Below, one piece after another: positions 1-10,950 of a stretch of 64,000 nucleotides of DNA. The stretch covers positions 25,374,126 to 25,438,125 of the forward strand of contig OX328124.1 in assembly GCA_946811695.1 (NCBI GenBank), written 5' to 3'. A model generated the notes under the pieces. The model did not search any database, was not told where the DNA came from, and worked only from the letters and a program-made list of their open reading frames with translations. How positions within the stretch are numbered: position 1 is the stretch's first letter; the number at the start of each line of letters is the position of its first letter. Source of the stretch: Gonocerus acuteangulatus. Taxonomy: Eukaryota; Arthropoda; Insecta; Hemiptera; Coreidae. The position numbers and the translations under genes were made by a program.

Positions 1-307
1 GAGGTTTTTGAAGTGTTTGAGCTAACATTTAAGTAAAAAAAAAATGAAATACAAAATTTAACTGTTAAAAAAAATGTTATTTTAAAGTTTTAAGAGTAAA
101 AGTTATTAAGGAACTCCTAAAATTAAGTACATGAAAATGAAAGTTAATGTAATACTTTTATTTTTTTCAATGTGAAATAAAAGTTTTCAGTATTTTAATA
201 ATGAATTATAAGGTTTCGTTGGTTTACAATATATGGGATACTGGAAATAAATAAATTATACACTTCCATACCTATATTAACAATTATCCTACCCCCCTCC
301 CCCCAGC

Positions 308-427
308 CCAACCACTCAAGTAAGTGTTGAAAGAGCCTTTCCAACCCTAAAGTATATATTCAATCATTATAGATATAATCTAAACTCCACAAACTTACAG
401 GATATGTTATTATTGAAATTTAATTAA
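308..427 (+). pseudogene. hAT transposase C-terminal remnant
   Basis: Reading from 308 gives about 39 codons to a TAA at 425-427. The peptide has the signature of the hAT dimerisation region: S-V-E-R-A-F, then T-L-K-Y-I-F, an R-Y-N-L-N stretch and an end in L-L-L-K-F-N. hAT transposases close with exactly this order of blocks, and the Ser-Val-Glu-Arg-x-Phe box is the most conserved part. Only the last piece survives. The preceding 60 bases are degenerate and no terminal repeat was identified. It is a decayed DNA transposon, not a host gene. Confidence 0.7.
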
Positions 428-568
428 TTCTTCAAAATAAGTGAAATCTGCTTTGTTTAAACATTTATTTTGTTTTATTTGTTGTTGATATATATGTTGA
501 TACAAAACAAAAAATAAACATTAGTAGCTTTATTTTATTCCTTTAAACTTTTTCCTATTATTATTGTT

Positions 569-760
569 TAATTTTTAACGGCCATTATTACTAACTACGA
601 ATTTTGGGACGGGTTATCTACAGGTTACCACCCTTTTCTAGCCAGGAAAGGGCTGGTGCCTTTTCTTTTTTTCTTAAGAAAAGCCACCACCCCATAGTGG
701 GAATCGAACCCACGACCTTTGGCACGGAGATTTAAGTGCTCACTCGCCACCGGGCCTCCA
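569..760 (-). mobile_element. tRNA-derived SINE, family A
   Basis: On the minus strand the element starts with GGAGGCCCGGTGGC, has a tRNA-like B box (GGGTTCGATTCCC) and ends in a body with CTTTTCTTTAAG and a tail containing TTCGTAG..AATAATGG. The same order occurs at 9427 (+), 42239 (+) and 50862 (-). The 5' tRNA-like head supplies an internal pol III promoter in this SINE class. No clear flanking duplication was found for this copy. Confidence 0.75.
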
Positions 761-1245
761 TTTTTTCCTATCAAGTATTTTAATAACAATCACTTTAAAA
801 TTTTTATTTTGAAGTTGAAAAATTACTTTTATCAAATTATTTTAAACCCAAAAAGTTATTTTTTTACTTTTATTTTTAAAAAAATGAAAATAAAAATAAA
901 AGTTTAAAAAATAAATTTTAAAATAAAAGTTAACAATTATTTTCGACCCCTGATTGAAACGTATATTATTGTGTATCATTCTCAACTCAAATATTTGTTT
1001 TATATCTTAATTTTCTATACCGCATAGAAGGATATATTTTATATTGGTCTGGTTGTTTTTTCATAGTTCACAGGTGTTACATCCGAGCGGTCACACATTT
1101 TTTCAAGAAAGACTCGTCGGTCCGGTCTCTGAGGAAAAAATATCTCTATATGAAAAAGCAGAGATACGTGTTCTTGTAAGCAGCTACACCCACCGTTCAC
1201 ACACCGGTACTTCCTCTCGTCGTCTTATTGCCGGTCGCAAGAAGA
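761..1245. other. unassigned AT-rich sequence
   Basis: 761-1030 is very AT-rich with T/A runs. 1040-1290 is GC-richer and holds an 82-codon open frame on + (1044-1292), but its 3' end is a repeat found elsewhere in the window, so it is not called as a gene. Confidence 0.4.
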
Positions 1246-2773
1246 ACTACTCGCAGGAACTGCGTCATCTTAGCGCGTTTCCGTTCATGTAGTGTCATTA
1301 CTAAAGCAATGGAAGCAGTGATGGGTAGCAGTGATCTTTGATGAAAAATACAAAATAAAATATCAAAGAGAAGGGAGATTTAAGGTGCCACAACAGGAAA
1401 CTTACAGTATACAACGCAGAAATTACTCCATCCTCTGTCTCAACGTTTGCGCTTGGAAAGAAATACTGTATCTCATTTTTTTACTTTGTTTTACCTCATT
1501 TCGAAGTGTTAAGTATTTATTTCTCCGGTTGACATCGCCCCATCAAAAATGATATCTGAACCTTTTTTAGTAGAGAATTATTAGGCTTGACAGTACTCAC
1601 CTTCCACTTCCCACGATTTCCTAATCGCTTTCGAGGTATTTTAGAATATATACCAAGATCTGAAAGCGTTCCATGTCTAATAATAATTTATTTTTTAGTA
1701 ATACTCCCATAACTTCAAGCGTAACCATAAATTTAAATATCTTAGATTATATGAGTGTCAAAAGTCCGGAACAAGCTTCGGGTCTATTTCGGAAAAGGGG
1801 TGCCAGTGATTTTATTAGTGTGATTATTTTAATTAAATAAAATAACATTTACTCTATAAACTATGTTGCGATTAGCTTACCAAATTTCATAATTGTATTT
1901 TAGTTGCATTTGTGTCTTGACTCAAACATAATTTTTTTTTTCTTTTTTTTTTTTTACGGCCCATGGACATCTAGGCCAACGTAATCAATATATTTCACCT
2001 ACTTGAACATATTAGGCCTGAAGACAATACTCTTAGGTTTCTACAGAGCAAATGGACCTATACCAAGTAGTTTGGGGCAAAGGGCATCCCATGAAGTTCC
2101 GGCTAGAAGAAAACGTTCCATCCAAGTTGTATTGTTTGAGAAGAGTTTGGAGAAAATCGTCGATTTTTTTCTAGAGATTTAGCTGGTTTTTATCATTATG
2201 TTGATGTTTTGAGGTTAATAATAAAAATTAATGTGTTTTCTAAAATGTGTTTTCTTCAATATAGCAGCTATTAAACAAAATCACTGGCACCCCTTTTCCG
2301 AAATAGAATCCAAGTTTCAACAGAAACAATCTTTTCTGAATACCCAAACTGAAAATTAGTTTGGAAAACTAGGCGTATCAATTTTTCTCTAAAAAGGTTA
2401 CAGATGTCACTTTAGAAAAGGTTTTATTAGTTTTCCTAATTTAAGGAACCTTAAAATGAATACCTGGAAGGAACTCGAAATGGTTAGCGTTACGTAAGCC
2501 GTAAAGTGAATATTTTGGTGAATCAAGGTCCGAAGACTAGAAACATATTTGTAATAGTGTTTTCATAGAGCAAAGGCGGAAGGAATAATTTCCGCTTAGG
2601 GTCAGTTTCCTAAAATATTGCTTCTCTTTCAGATTTTACTTTACATTTTTACACATGTTTACATTTTTCACGTAAACTCTAAAGAAAACATTAACAGTTT
2701 TTATTTAAGCTTTCCAAATGACGCAAGGGATAAGAACGGAAACGCGCTAAAATAACGCAGTTCCCGCGAGTGA
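1246..2773. mobile_element. probable inverted-repeat element with a MITE nested in it
   Basis: A ~40-bp segment at 1246-1287 (ACTCGCAGGAACTGCG.. to ..GCGCGTTTCCGTTC) recurs inverted at 2733-2773 (GAACGGAAACGCGC.. to ..CGCAGTTCCCGCGAGT). Related single copies are at 19855-19897 and, partially, 39062-39095. The pair could be the terminal repeats of a 1.5 kb element holding the 1787-2303 MITE, or two independent copies in opposite orientation. Confidence 0.35.
1787..2303. mobile_element. MITE with 27-bp terminal inverted repeats and TA target site
   Basis: The first 27 bases (TTTCGGAAAAGGGGTGCCAG..) are repeated as an exact reverse complement at 2277-2303. Both ends are flanked by TA (1785-1786 and 2304-2305), the target duplication of Tc1/mariner-type elements. 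The 517-bp interior has no coding potential and includes a T-run. It is a non-autonomous DNA transposon; family inferred from the TA site only. Confidence 0.75.
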
Positions 2774-3009
2774 GATGTTTTATATATGACATTATTAACC
2801 ATCCAGTTAAAAATTCGAAGTTCCCCCAAGGAGATAGTTGGATGAAAGATGGCTGGTTAAGCCTATGGATTAGTGATGGTTAGTGTTTTTGCTAGGACGG
2901 AAGGAGTGCGATACCCCATAACAGTACCGTGATTCGGAGCGACCATCTACTGGCTCTCTTTATTGATAGATATTACAATCTTCGGAAATATATTTACACA
3001 TTTAATGAT

Positions 3010-3010
<1 letters not shown>
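2310..3010. other. unassigned sequence
   Basis: No coding signal or recognisable element apart from the inverted 2733-2773 segment already described. Confidence 0.4.

Positions 3011-3014
<4 letters not shown>

Positions 3015-3046
<32 letters not shown>
3015..3046. repeat. poly(A) tract
   Basis: Uninterrupted run of about 32 A. It may be the tail of an old retroposed copy, but no flanking duplication was identified. Confidence 0.8.
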
Positions 3047-3049
<3 letters not shown>

Positions 3050-3257
3050 TGTGAAAGGCATGCGGTATAAAAACGAAAATTCCAATTTACGGTTGAATAT
3101 ATCTCGGTGAGTGCCTTAATTTTCAAAGCGCTTGTTTTGTTTTTAGCACTTTCCTCCGAAGGAAGGAAGTATTGAGGTTGCACTCATGACGGAATTTTTG
3201 AAAAATTTCTTCGAATCTTTATCGATCCTACCTAGTTAGACATCGAAAATGACCCCG

Positions 3258-3259
<2 letters not shown>

Positions 3260-3312
<53 letters not shown>
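3260..3312. repeat. (AT)n microsatellite
   Basis: About 53 bases of alternating A/T. The tyrosine/isoleucine-rich open frames over it are artefacts. Confidence 0.95.
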
Positions 3313-3315
<3 letters not shown>

Positions 3316-3560
3316 TATATAGTTATATATGTGTCCGTTAACACGATACAGGCCAGAGTTTTTGTTTTTTCGCCACGAAACTTGGTATATAGTATTCTCC
3401 CATCAAACGATTGAACGAGTTCGTTAACCAACAAAATCGGTCCGTCCGGAGGGAGGGTTTAATCCGGAGCCAAAGTAGTTATTTGCCAATACCAGCCATA
3501 ATTTGTGTTATATTTCAACGAAACTCGGTATTCGGTAAAATGAGTAGGTAATTAATTTAA
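3313..3560. repeat. interspersed repeat with an inverted copy at 14375-14560
   Basis: The stretch CGCCACGAAACTTGGTA.. ..AACGAGTTCGTTAAC is the reverse complement of 14456-14555. The unit carries short motifs such as CGAAACTTGGTA and GGGTCCGGAG that recur in 14040-14470. It is non-coding; family unknown. Confidence 0.6.
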
Positions 3561-3829
3561 GAAATACCACCTAATAAGCCCAGAAACCTTCGATTACCTT
3601 GTTGGAGGTATAAAGTAAGTAAGAGTTGAGAGGCCAATCAATCTTCCGGTAGTATATCAGTCCCCAAAAAATAAATCTTAAAGTAACAGTTAATTTTTAA
3701 CTGTTCCACTACAAGAAGCGAAGTATTAGTATTCATAATTTAAAATTATTTACAAGAAAGGTAGCTAGAAGGTTATAAGCATTGGAAAGCTATGAACATT
3801 GGAAGGTTATAAATATGGGATGGTTATAA

Positions 3830-3926
3830 ACATTTTTCACGTAATTTTATAAACAAGGGAAACAAAAACCAAAAATGTTAAGTGACAAAGTTGTTCTCAA
3901 TTTGTATGGATATGAAAATAGCTTTC

Positions 3927-3962
<36 letters not shown>

Positions 3963-4035
3963 GTTGAAATCGGTTAAGATGTAGAGGCTGTAGACGGTTT
4001 TGAAACACAATATGTTGTTTGGCACCATTTTGCTT
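3830..4035. repeat. partial copy of the 9868/11335 foldback arm plus poly(A)
   Basis: 3830-3930 resembles the arms of the palindrome at 9868-11335 (AATAAACAAGGGAAAC, GTTGTTCT, TAGCTTTCATTTAAA). It is followed by 30+ A and then TTGAAATCGGTTAAGAT..GAGGCTGTAG, a motif also at 11345 and 29668. At 29710 and 4030 this motif leads into a CACTGTGCG-type terminus. Confidence 0.55.
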
Positions 4036-4038
4036 CGT

Positions 4039-5012
4039 CGCACAGTGGGCACAAATCCATTTTTAGGTGGACAAAATAATTTTTTTTGTGATTTTCAATG
4101 TTTTTGAGGTCTCTGAGTAGAGGAAAAATCTTTGACCTATAGTTTTTAGTAGAACCAACAATGTAATGTTGTAGACACACATAAATATTTTTGTAAACAT
4201 ATTATGCACTAAAAACGAATTATCTATCAATTATCGTCTGATTTAATTTTGCAACATCCTTCAGCATTTTCTTCTGACGAGTCAGTATCGTCAGCCTTAT
4301 TTTCTAATGGCAGTTCTTGAAGTTGTTCATATTGGAAACTACACTTCAATAGGCTAATTACTTCTACATCGGTTTGTTGCTTTTTTAGGCAAACTTTTCC
4401 GGAAACTGGGGACAATTGGGTCCGATGAAAGTAACTGCATCAATATTGTATATACTAATATGATTTAGTCTAGGTAATTTTATATCCATGCAGCACCCCG
4501 AATAGTGAAGTATTAACACTTAATTGTCTCGGTGGTGCCCATTCCACATGAAATTTAAATAATCAAGTATAGTTTCTGTTCAAATAGTACCAAAGTAAGT
4601 ACAAGAATGGTGTTGGAATAAACGCTGAGAAAAATGTTCCCTTTCTTGCAGTCCGATTAATAATCCTCTCCGTCGCCCGTTGACAATCCAAAAAAGTAAA
4701 TATTTTCTTTGATGACTAGATGAAGGTTATTAATTAATAATACCAACCAAGGGGAGGAATAACCCTTCAAAGGTCCACAACTTACTGACAATACATGATC
4801 TCCTGAAGATGGACGAATAGTCCGAAACGTTGTAATGGTTAAATAAAAGTAAGTTGTGGAGCTTTGAAGGGTTATTCCTCACCTTGGTTGGTATTGTAAA
4901 TATTTACATTTTCTTTTCTTCCAACTAATACTAGACAATATTTAGTGGGAAATTTATAAAATATTTTATATGAATTTTGTCTGCCTAAAAGGTGATTTTC
5001 GCCCACTGTGCG
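4039..5012. mobile_element. DNA element with CGCACAGTGGGC terminal repeats
   Basis: Left end CGCACAGTGGGC at 4039 and right end GCCCACTGTGCG at 5001-5012. Inverted similarity continues inward for ~50 bp (..AAATC..TTTTAGG..GACAAAAT). A related end pair bounds 46068-46770. No transposase frame is present. It contains the hairpin 4739-4896. Superfamily not assigned. Confidence 0.6.
4739..4896 (+). ncRNA. hairpin element with hammerhead-like core
   Basis: Arms of ~45 bp (AATACCAACCAAGG.. and ..CCTTGGTTGGTATT) enclose a loop with CUGAAGA (4803-4809), one extra base, a stem GGAC/GUCC, then GAAAC and GUUGU. These are the conserved boxes of the hammerhead ribozyme. Stem I is not well paired here, so this copy is probably inactive. 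TAAATAAAA follows the motif, as in the other copies in this window. Confidence 0.45.
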
Positions 5013-5209
5013 TCGGTCCGAAATCGGCCTAGAAGCAAACAAGTTTGAACGTCCGAGAATCGCTGGCCAGCGGATCGGATCGGGACGTAGGTGCCCCCTT
5101 AGAACCCTCGGCCACCGGATCTATTAACATTTGTATTTATATAGGTTATTTTATGCACCTTATTTAAGAATAGGGCGTACACTGACCACATGCTGAGAAA
5201 AGTTCTTAT

Positions 5210-5950
5210 CCCCAAAAAAACATAAATGTGAAATAGAGGCCAAGTTCCTGCCCCCACAATGAAACACTCCCTTCTTCAAAAATATCCCCTCCTGAAAACC
5301 CCCAAAAACGCCTTACCGTTCTACACTCGAAAAAAGTAGTATGATTTGGTGTTGGTGTGGCAACTATTTTTGGTTGGCAACCAAAAATAGTTGCCAATAC
5401 AAGAGATGATACAAGAAAGAAATGTCCAAGTTCATTACTTGGAAGACCTCATAGTTATTTACTAAGAACAGTGAAGACACTTAAACTGACCTTTAAAAAC
5501 AACAATAAAAATACTTATATCCAGTTACTAAAATATCACTTTCCTCAACCAGGTATATTCTTAAACTTGGCAATGTTTAGTTTTTCTCTAAAGATAATTT
5601 CGGCACAAAAAAAAAAAACATTGCCAAGTTTAAGAATATACCTGGTTGAGGAAAGTGATATTTTAGTAACTGGATATAAGTATTTTTATTGTTGTTTTTA
5701 AAGGTCAGTTTAAGTGTCTTCACTGTTCTTAGTAAGTAACCATGAGGTCTTCGAAGTAATGAACTAGGACATTTCTTTCTTGTATCATCTCTTGTATTGG
5801 CAACTGTTTTTGGTTGACTTAATACACCAACTCATACTACTTTTTTCGAGTGTAGAATGGTAAGGCGTTTTTGGGGGGTTTCAGGAGGGGATATTTTTGA
5901 GGAAGGGAGTGTTGCATTGTAGGGGCAGGAACTTGGCCTCTATTTCACTT
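5210..5950. repeat. giant palindrome inside copy A
   Basis: Left arm 5210-5578 and right arm 5617-5950 are near-perfect reverse complements (ends: AAATGTGAAATAGAGGCCAA and TTGGCCTCTATTTCA). The ~38-base loop reads TAGTTTTTCTCTAAAGATAA.. then CGGCACAAAA. Frames inside the arms are mirror artefacts of each other. Confidence 0.9.
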
Positions 5951-5954
5951 AGGG

Positions 5955-6087
5955 AAAGTGTAGAAGGCCTTCAAGAAAAAGATAAGAACAAAGACGATAC
6001 ATTTTGGGTTTGTGATCCTAAACTTTGGAATTTAGATGGCTCGACTTTGAAAAACTTAGTATCTGCTTTGAAGTATATTATGCAGTG
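5955..6087 (+). pseudogene. coding-like segment in the 2 kb repeat, unknown protein
   Basis: An open frame of ~45 codons ends at TGA (6086-6088) with residues E-S-V-E-G-L-Q-E-K and later S-T-L-K-N-L-V-S-A-L-K-Y-I-M-Q. Copy B holds the same frame extended upstream by ~40 codons (31877-32085), with a 48-bp internal loss. Codon-preserving similarity suggests a once-coding exon, either a transposon protein tail or a captured host exon. The family is not recognised. Confidence 0.35.
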
Positions 6088-7359
6088 AACCCCTACGACT
6101 TTATTTACTACATTTAAGAAAGAATTCACAACTGTTTTTGTTAAGATGCGAAAAAATGTTTTTTAAAACATCAAATATAGGTTCTCCTTACCAAGACGAC
6201 TCATTTGATACCCCACATGATGGGTTTCAGAAGAAATTATGGCATTTCGATGGAACAAAAAGTACAAAACGTAATAGGTAATATGACACTCCCGTATCAA
6301 GACCTACCTGCGTCTTGGTCAAAATAGGCCAAACGGTGAGAATTTGTATAAGGAACAAACATACAAACAGACAGCTGAAAGACCTTTTTTACCTATCCTA
6401 GTGCATAACTTGGACCAAGGCCTACCTGTGTGCCAAGTTTGGTCAAAATCGGTCAAATCTTGTGAATTTGTGTAAGGAACAAACTTGCAGACAGACAGCT
6501 GATAGACGATTTTGACTAGCCTATGACACTACCCGGATAAAGACCGACATGTGTGTCAAATTTTGTCAAAATCGGTCAAACGGTGTGTATTTGTATAAGA
6601 AACAAACAGACAGACAAACAGCTGATATACAATTTAACCTAGCCTATGATTCTCCCCGTATTAAGACCCATCTGAGTCCCAAGTTTGGTAAAGATCGGTC
6701 AAACGGTACGGATTTGTAAGAGGAACAAACATACAGACAGACAGCTGGTATACGATTTTTACCGAGCCTATATGCATTTAATTGTTTCTTAAAACATCAA
6801 ATATAGGTTCTTCATGCCGAGACAATTCATTTGATACCCCACATCATGGGTTTCGGACGGAATGATGGGTTTCCGAAGGAAGTACAAAACTGGAACGCCC
6901 CCGCCCCGGAAGCGGAATCAAACACAACTTTTCGCGATTTTTAGATTTTTTCCTTTAATAACGTCTTCATATCTATCTTCATGCAAAATTTCAAGTCTCT
7001 AGCATCATGGGAAGTGCCTAATAATTTTGATGAGTCAGTGAGTCCTATAAATCCCGATTTTCGATCGCTTATATCTCAGAAACTATGCAATGTAGAATTA
7101 TGAAAATTTCCAGTTTTACTCACATCTAGTAGTATAATATCTGTGTAAAATTTCATAACTTTATCTTTACCTGGTTGAAAGTTATGAGAGGGTAAAAATC
7201 GGCTCTAAGACCGCCTGTAATATACACACAGTATGCTTAGGCCGGAACTTGGCCTGACGCACTACCGTGCGCCTAGATTTATGCTGCTCCCGCTTGACGG
7301 GCTTTTTATTAATTATATTTTGTCATTTTAATTATTTATGTGTTTATCTATGCCCTCAG

Positions 7360-7523
7360 TTGAAGACGGCGACGGATGGGTGTGCCTCTCTGGACCACGA
7401 GTGGCCCTAGTCTTCGCCCTCCTGGGTGCCCTGTTCCTAGCAGCTGTGGTGGCTACCCTACTACTCCTCGTCAGGCACAGGAGGAGGCAATCACACAGGA
7501 TACACTACGGCCTGTATACGTAA
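7360..7523 (+). CDS. terminal coding exon of a single-pass membrane protein
   Basis: A pyrimidine-rich stretch ending TGCCCTCAG (AG at 7358-7359) looks like a 3' splice site. It opens a GC-rich frame of 54 codons to TAA at 7521-7523. The peptide begins with an acidic stretch (E-D-G-D-G-W-V-C-L), then has a ~24-residue hydrophobic helix (V-A-L-V-F-A-L-L-G-A-L-F-L-A-A-V-V-A-T-L-L-L-L-V) and an immediate basic stop-transfer R-H-R-R-R, with a short tail ending H-Y-G-L-Y-T. This is the layout of a type I membrane protein's last exon: ectodomain upstream, ~20-residue cytoplasmic tail. Base composition is far from the AT-rich surroundings. Upstream exons were not found; the intron before it contains the 2 kb repeat. 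An insect ZP-domain or other single-pass receptor is possible but unproven. Confidence 0.6.
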
Positions 7524-8880
7524 AGCCGCGGGGACTTATTCCACTTATTAATGTTCTTATCAGAGTAATTAGCACTTCTTAGAAGTCTAGAAGTCTTCGA
7601 CTGCATAAAACTCAGAAATAGTAAACAAGCTACCTTGTCCTGTGAAGGAATAATAACTTCACAGAAGCATTTCTATTCGCTTATTGTCTTATGTGTGTAA
7701 TATTTACACAATTTTAAATCACTACTTGATGTTATGACAATAGTTATATTCTTTGACGTAAGCAGTATTCATAAAATAAGTGCTATTTTTTATATGCTTA
7801 GTACTTTAGAAGTAATTGATCGGATCCATTTAGTGCTAAGTTAAACAAAGAAGAATATATTGGAGTATTCCTGAATATGGCGAACTGAAGGTGGAAGAAA
7901 AACTATAAAAAGGCAATTTTAACATGGAAAAGCTATAAATTGAAAAATACCTTTTTAAATTAAGAAATCCGATCTCCTACTCTGGTACATAGCATTTTAC
8001 TTTTTAGATTTATCAAAACAAAAAATGATTTGATTGATTTTATTTATTGTAATACAATTCTTAGTAAATCATGTAAAACGTAGGATATTTTACTACTTTA
8101 TTAATAAGTTTTGAATCTAAACGCTTTAATTTCAATGCCAATTTCGTTAGGGTATAATTCATCCTTATAAATATTAATACAAAACAATGACTGAAGAATG
8201 ACAATAAATTAAAATATTGGCCAGTTTACCAAGGAAACCAGTTCTTATGTCTGCTTTTGCCGTAACCGTTTTCAAGAAAGGTTGAAAGAACGTAGAATTT
8301 TAGTTTTGGCTGAACCAAAACGACGAATCGAGTAAACGATTTGTTCTTAAGCTTGGAACAAATACTGCCAAAGATATTTACCGAGATCTCTGGATGCCCT
8401 TTTACGGATATTTAATGCCATCGCCCATAAATGTATTTACTTTACCATTATTATTATTATCTGTACAACAGTTTTTTATTAATTTTCTATAGGCTGTATT
8501 CATATTTTACCTTCTTTATTGAAGCCCGAGTTAACTCGGTTAATGTCATGAACCTTAAAAAATATCTTGTTTCTTTGTTCTCAAAAAAAGTCTTGCTTTT
8601 TTGCGCCTACAATGGTATAAAAAAATCGAACATTTTTGGCATAATTTTTAATATAAATTAAATATTACAAAACTTTTTTAAATGTAATATACAAAGTCCA
8701 AAAGCTTCAGGAATAAATTATAAATTTCTAAAATGAGCAAAGAAGATAAATTAATCACCCAAAATATAACTTATTTCCAAATATTAAAATTATTACTTTA
8801 AGCTTCAGTGACCTTTTCATTATTTTTCTTCTTTTTTTTAATAGTATTATATTTTAACCTTTTGCATTCTCCCCCTCATT
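7524..8880 (+). other. probable 3' UTR/flank, AT-rich
   Basis: Follows the stop of the membrane-protein exon. It has several AATAAA-like hexamers and no coding signal. Where the transcript ends cannot be decided from sequence. Confidence 0.35.
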
Positions 8881-8980
8881 ACTCATTTAATTTGAATTTG
8901 AATTATTATCTTTTTTTTTGTTAATATTGACGAAGTTGCGGAGCTCATAAATAAATACTTTAAATTTGGTCACTATGCGG
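8800..8980 (+). mobile_element. 3' end of an I-like retrotransposon copy
   Basis: GAAGTTGCGGAGCTCATAAA followed by TAAATA matches the conserved terminal hairpin and (TAAA)n tail of the I-like copies in this window (compare 45730-45785 and 62350-62403). No ORF remains. Confidence 0.5.
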
Positions 8981-9184
8981 TTAATACAAATCTTCTTTGA
9001 CATTCTTTTAACCCCCATTGGAGTTTTTAAAACTGTATTTTGTGCCAGTGTAGGAAGTTCATTTGAACCGTTTGCGTATTTTGTGACCACTATTTGATTC
9101 TTCGTGTACTATAGCTTTTCAGTATTATGAGTAAATTTATCGTGACTGACCACACTATCCACGAATGCATTATAGATTGTTATT

Positions 9185-9420
9185 GTCTGAAGATTGAGTA
9201 AGGTTATCGTCCCCGCTGAAAGAGAGGGTGTGGGAATGGTGAGAGAAGACGTGGGAAGTAGAGAAGGTGTTTAGCTGAGAGCGCGCGCCAACCCCTCGCC
9301 ATATTGTTAGTGAATAGAAGAGAGTCGCCTTAGTACCGCTTCTTCATCACCTGTCTCTATTCAGCAGAACTATGAAGCTATCGTCTACCGGTAACGTTTA
9401 ACTCGCTCTCAACATTAATC
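9185..9420. other. GC-richer stretch, possible first exon or promoter
   Basis: The composition contrasts sharply with flanks (GAGAGCGCGCGCC, AGAGTCGCC, CACCTGTCTCTATTCAGCAG). It could be host exon or promoter DNA interrupted by the SINE at 9427. No reading frame or start was convincing. Confidence 0.25.
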
Positions 9421-9426
9421 ACTCCT

Positions 9427-9672
9427 GGAGGCCCGGTGGCCGTGAGTGTTAAGGCGTGAGCACTTATCACTCCGTGCCAAAGGTCGTGGGTTCGATTCCC
9501 ACTATTGGGTGGTGGCTTTTCTTTAGAAAAAAGAAAAGGCATCAGCCATATCCTGGCTAGAGAAGGGTGGTAACCTTTAAAGAACCCGTACAAAAATTCT
9601 CAGTTAATAATAATGGACCCGTCCAAAAAATCTCAATTAATAATAATGGACGCTAAAATTGAAATAAAAAAA
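9427..9672 (+). mobile_element. SINE family A, full copy with 11-bp target duplication
   Basis: Starts GGAGGCCCGGTGGC, has a B box GGGTTCGATTCCC near 9490, and a body with CTTTTCTTTAG and CATCAGCC. The tail unit (CCCGT.CAAAAA..TCTCA.TTAATAATAATGGA) is present twice in tandem. TAATCACTCCT at 9416-9426 is repeated exactly at 9673-9683, a target-site duplication proving retroposition. The internal promoter is derived from a tRNA. Confidence 0.9.
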
Positions 9673-10283
9673 TAATCACTCCTAGTGATTTATACTGATC
9701 CTATATGTAATAATGTTATTTATAATGTTTGTCCTCAAGTGTCCCTTAATGAAACATTTCTTCCTCAAAAATCCCAAAACCGTTATCTAAGACTGTATAC
9801 TCGGCAAACGTCTCAGAAAACACACATTATCCAGATGAGACAAGAACTTAACCGACGCGGCCAGTGAGGATTTTTTTTTAATGAAAGCTAATAAAATTTA
9901 GAACAACTTTGCTTAGCCAGATTATTGTTTTTATTCCCTTGTTTATTAAATTACGTGCAAATAATTCACGAACATTTACATTTTACAATTTAGAACAACT
10001 TTGCTTAGCCAGATTATTGTTTTTATTCCCTTGTTTATTAAATTACGTGCAAATAATTCACGAACATTTACATTTTACAATTGAACACAAAATAATATTT
10101 TATTTGTCATCTAACCTAATATCAGCACTGATATCGTTGAAATTAAACATTCATATCCTGATTAGACTTGGATAATATCATACTATCATCATCATATCTT
10201 CAAAACGTAAATTTATCTATAACTGGCGAATAAGGCGGAAGGTCAATAAAATATCGCCACACACTTTTACACTTTTTATTTAT

Positions 10284-10329
10284 CTTCCCTACATGTTTCG
10301 CACCCTTTTTGGTGCCTCTTCAGGGGAAC
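10284..10329 (-). ncRNA. hammerhead-like ribozyme motif, left arm
   Basis: Reverse complement of the 10905-10950 motif, read on the minus strand: CUGAAGA box at 10323-10317, GCACC/GGUGC stem, GAAAC, ACAUGU, cleavage-position A, stem I GGGAA. Confidence 0.55.
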
Positions 10330-10904
10330 ACACTTAAACATTAAATTCAGCCTCAACCTGAGGAATGGAACCATCCACTAGCAGGGCCTCGTCTAGACTG
10401 GTCATTGACTGAACGAATGCAATATGGTGTCAAATAGTCAGCTGATTGATAAACGATCTGTCATAAATTTAAAATTGATTTTAATTTCCAGATGAAATAT
10501 AGTCCTATAATACCAATTTTCCTATTTTTTATCAAATAAATTAATGAAAATATTATTAAGATGGTGTATTTCCGTTTTTTTATTTATCACTTTTTTCCTG
10601 TTTTTAAAAGGAAAACATACACATCATTAAAAACAGGAAAAAAGTGATGAATAAAAAAACGGAAATACACCATCTTAATAATATTTTCATAAATTTATTT
10701 GATAAAAAATAGGAAAATTGGTATTATAGGACTATATTTCATCTGGAAATTAAAATCAATTTTAAATTTATGACAGATCGATTATCAATCAGCTGACTAT
10801 TTGACACCATATTGGATTCGTTCAGTCAATGACCAGTCTAGACGAGGCCCTGCTAGTGGATGGTTCCATTCCTCAGGTTGAGGCTAAATTTAATGTTTAA
10901 GTGT

Positions 10905-10950
10905 GTTCCCCTGAAGAGGCACCAAAAAGGGTGCGAAACATGTAGGGAAG
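10905..10950 (+). ncRNA. hammerhead-like ribozyme motif, right arm
   Basis: Stem I UUCCC (10906-10910) pairs with GGGAA (10945-10949). The core is CUGAAGA (10911-10917), an unpaired G, stem II GCACC/GGUGC (10919-10923 with 10930-10934), GAAA (10935-10938), helix III reduced to AC..GU around AU, then A at 10944 as the cleavage-site base. ATAAATAAAA follows. All invariant hammerhead core bases are present; the extra G before stem II and the GUA rather than GUC site are deviations. ACAUGU is self-complementary, so two RNAs could pair there. Confidence 0.6.

Larger units (their letters stand above)
5210..7279 (+). mobile_element. 2.07 kb interspersed repeat, copy A (Helitron-like 3' end)
   Basis: Homologous over its whole length to 30975-33291. 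Order: a giant palindrome (5210-5950), a short coding-like segment (5955-6087), four ~115-bp degenerate units (6290-6770) each with GGTCAAA.CGGTCAAA and CAGACAGACAG, a conserved tail, and a terminal GC-rich hairpin (GACGCACTACCGTGCGCC in this copy) followed by CTAG. A hairpin followed by CTRR is the Helitron 3' signature, but the next base is A rather than T and the 5' end is CCCC rather than TC, so assignment is tentative. Copy A lacks ~280 bp present in copy B after the palindrome. Confidence 0.6.

Noticed and set aside
1044..1292. 82-codon ORF as a gene
   Set aside because: Its end is a dispersed inverted repeat (copies at 2733, 19855, 39062).
5357..5701. 114-codon ORF on +
   Set aside because: Runs through the loop of a giant palindrome; the mirrored arm gives the complementary artefact at 5206-5397.
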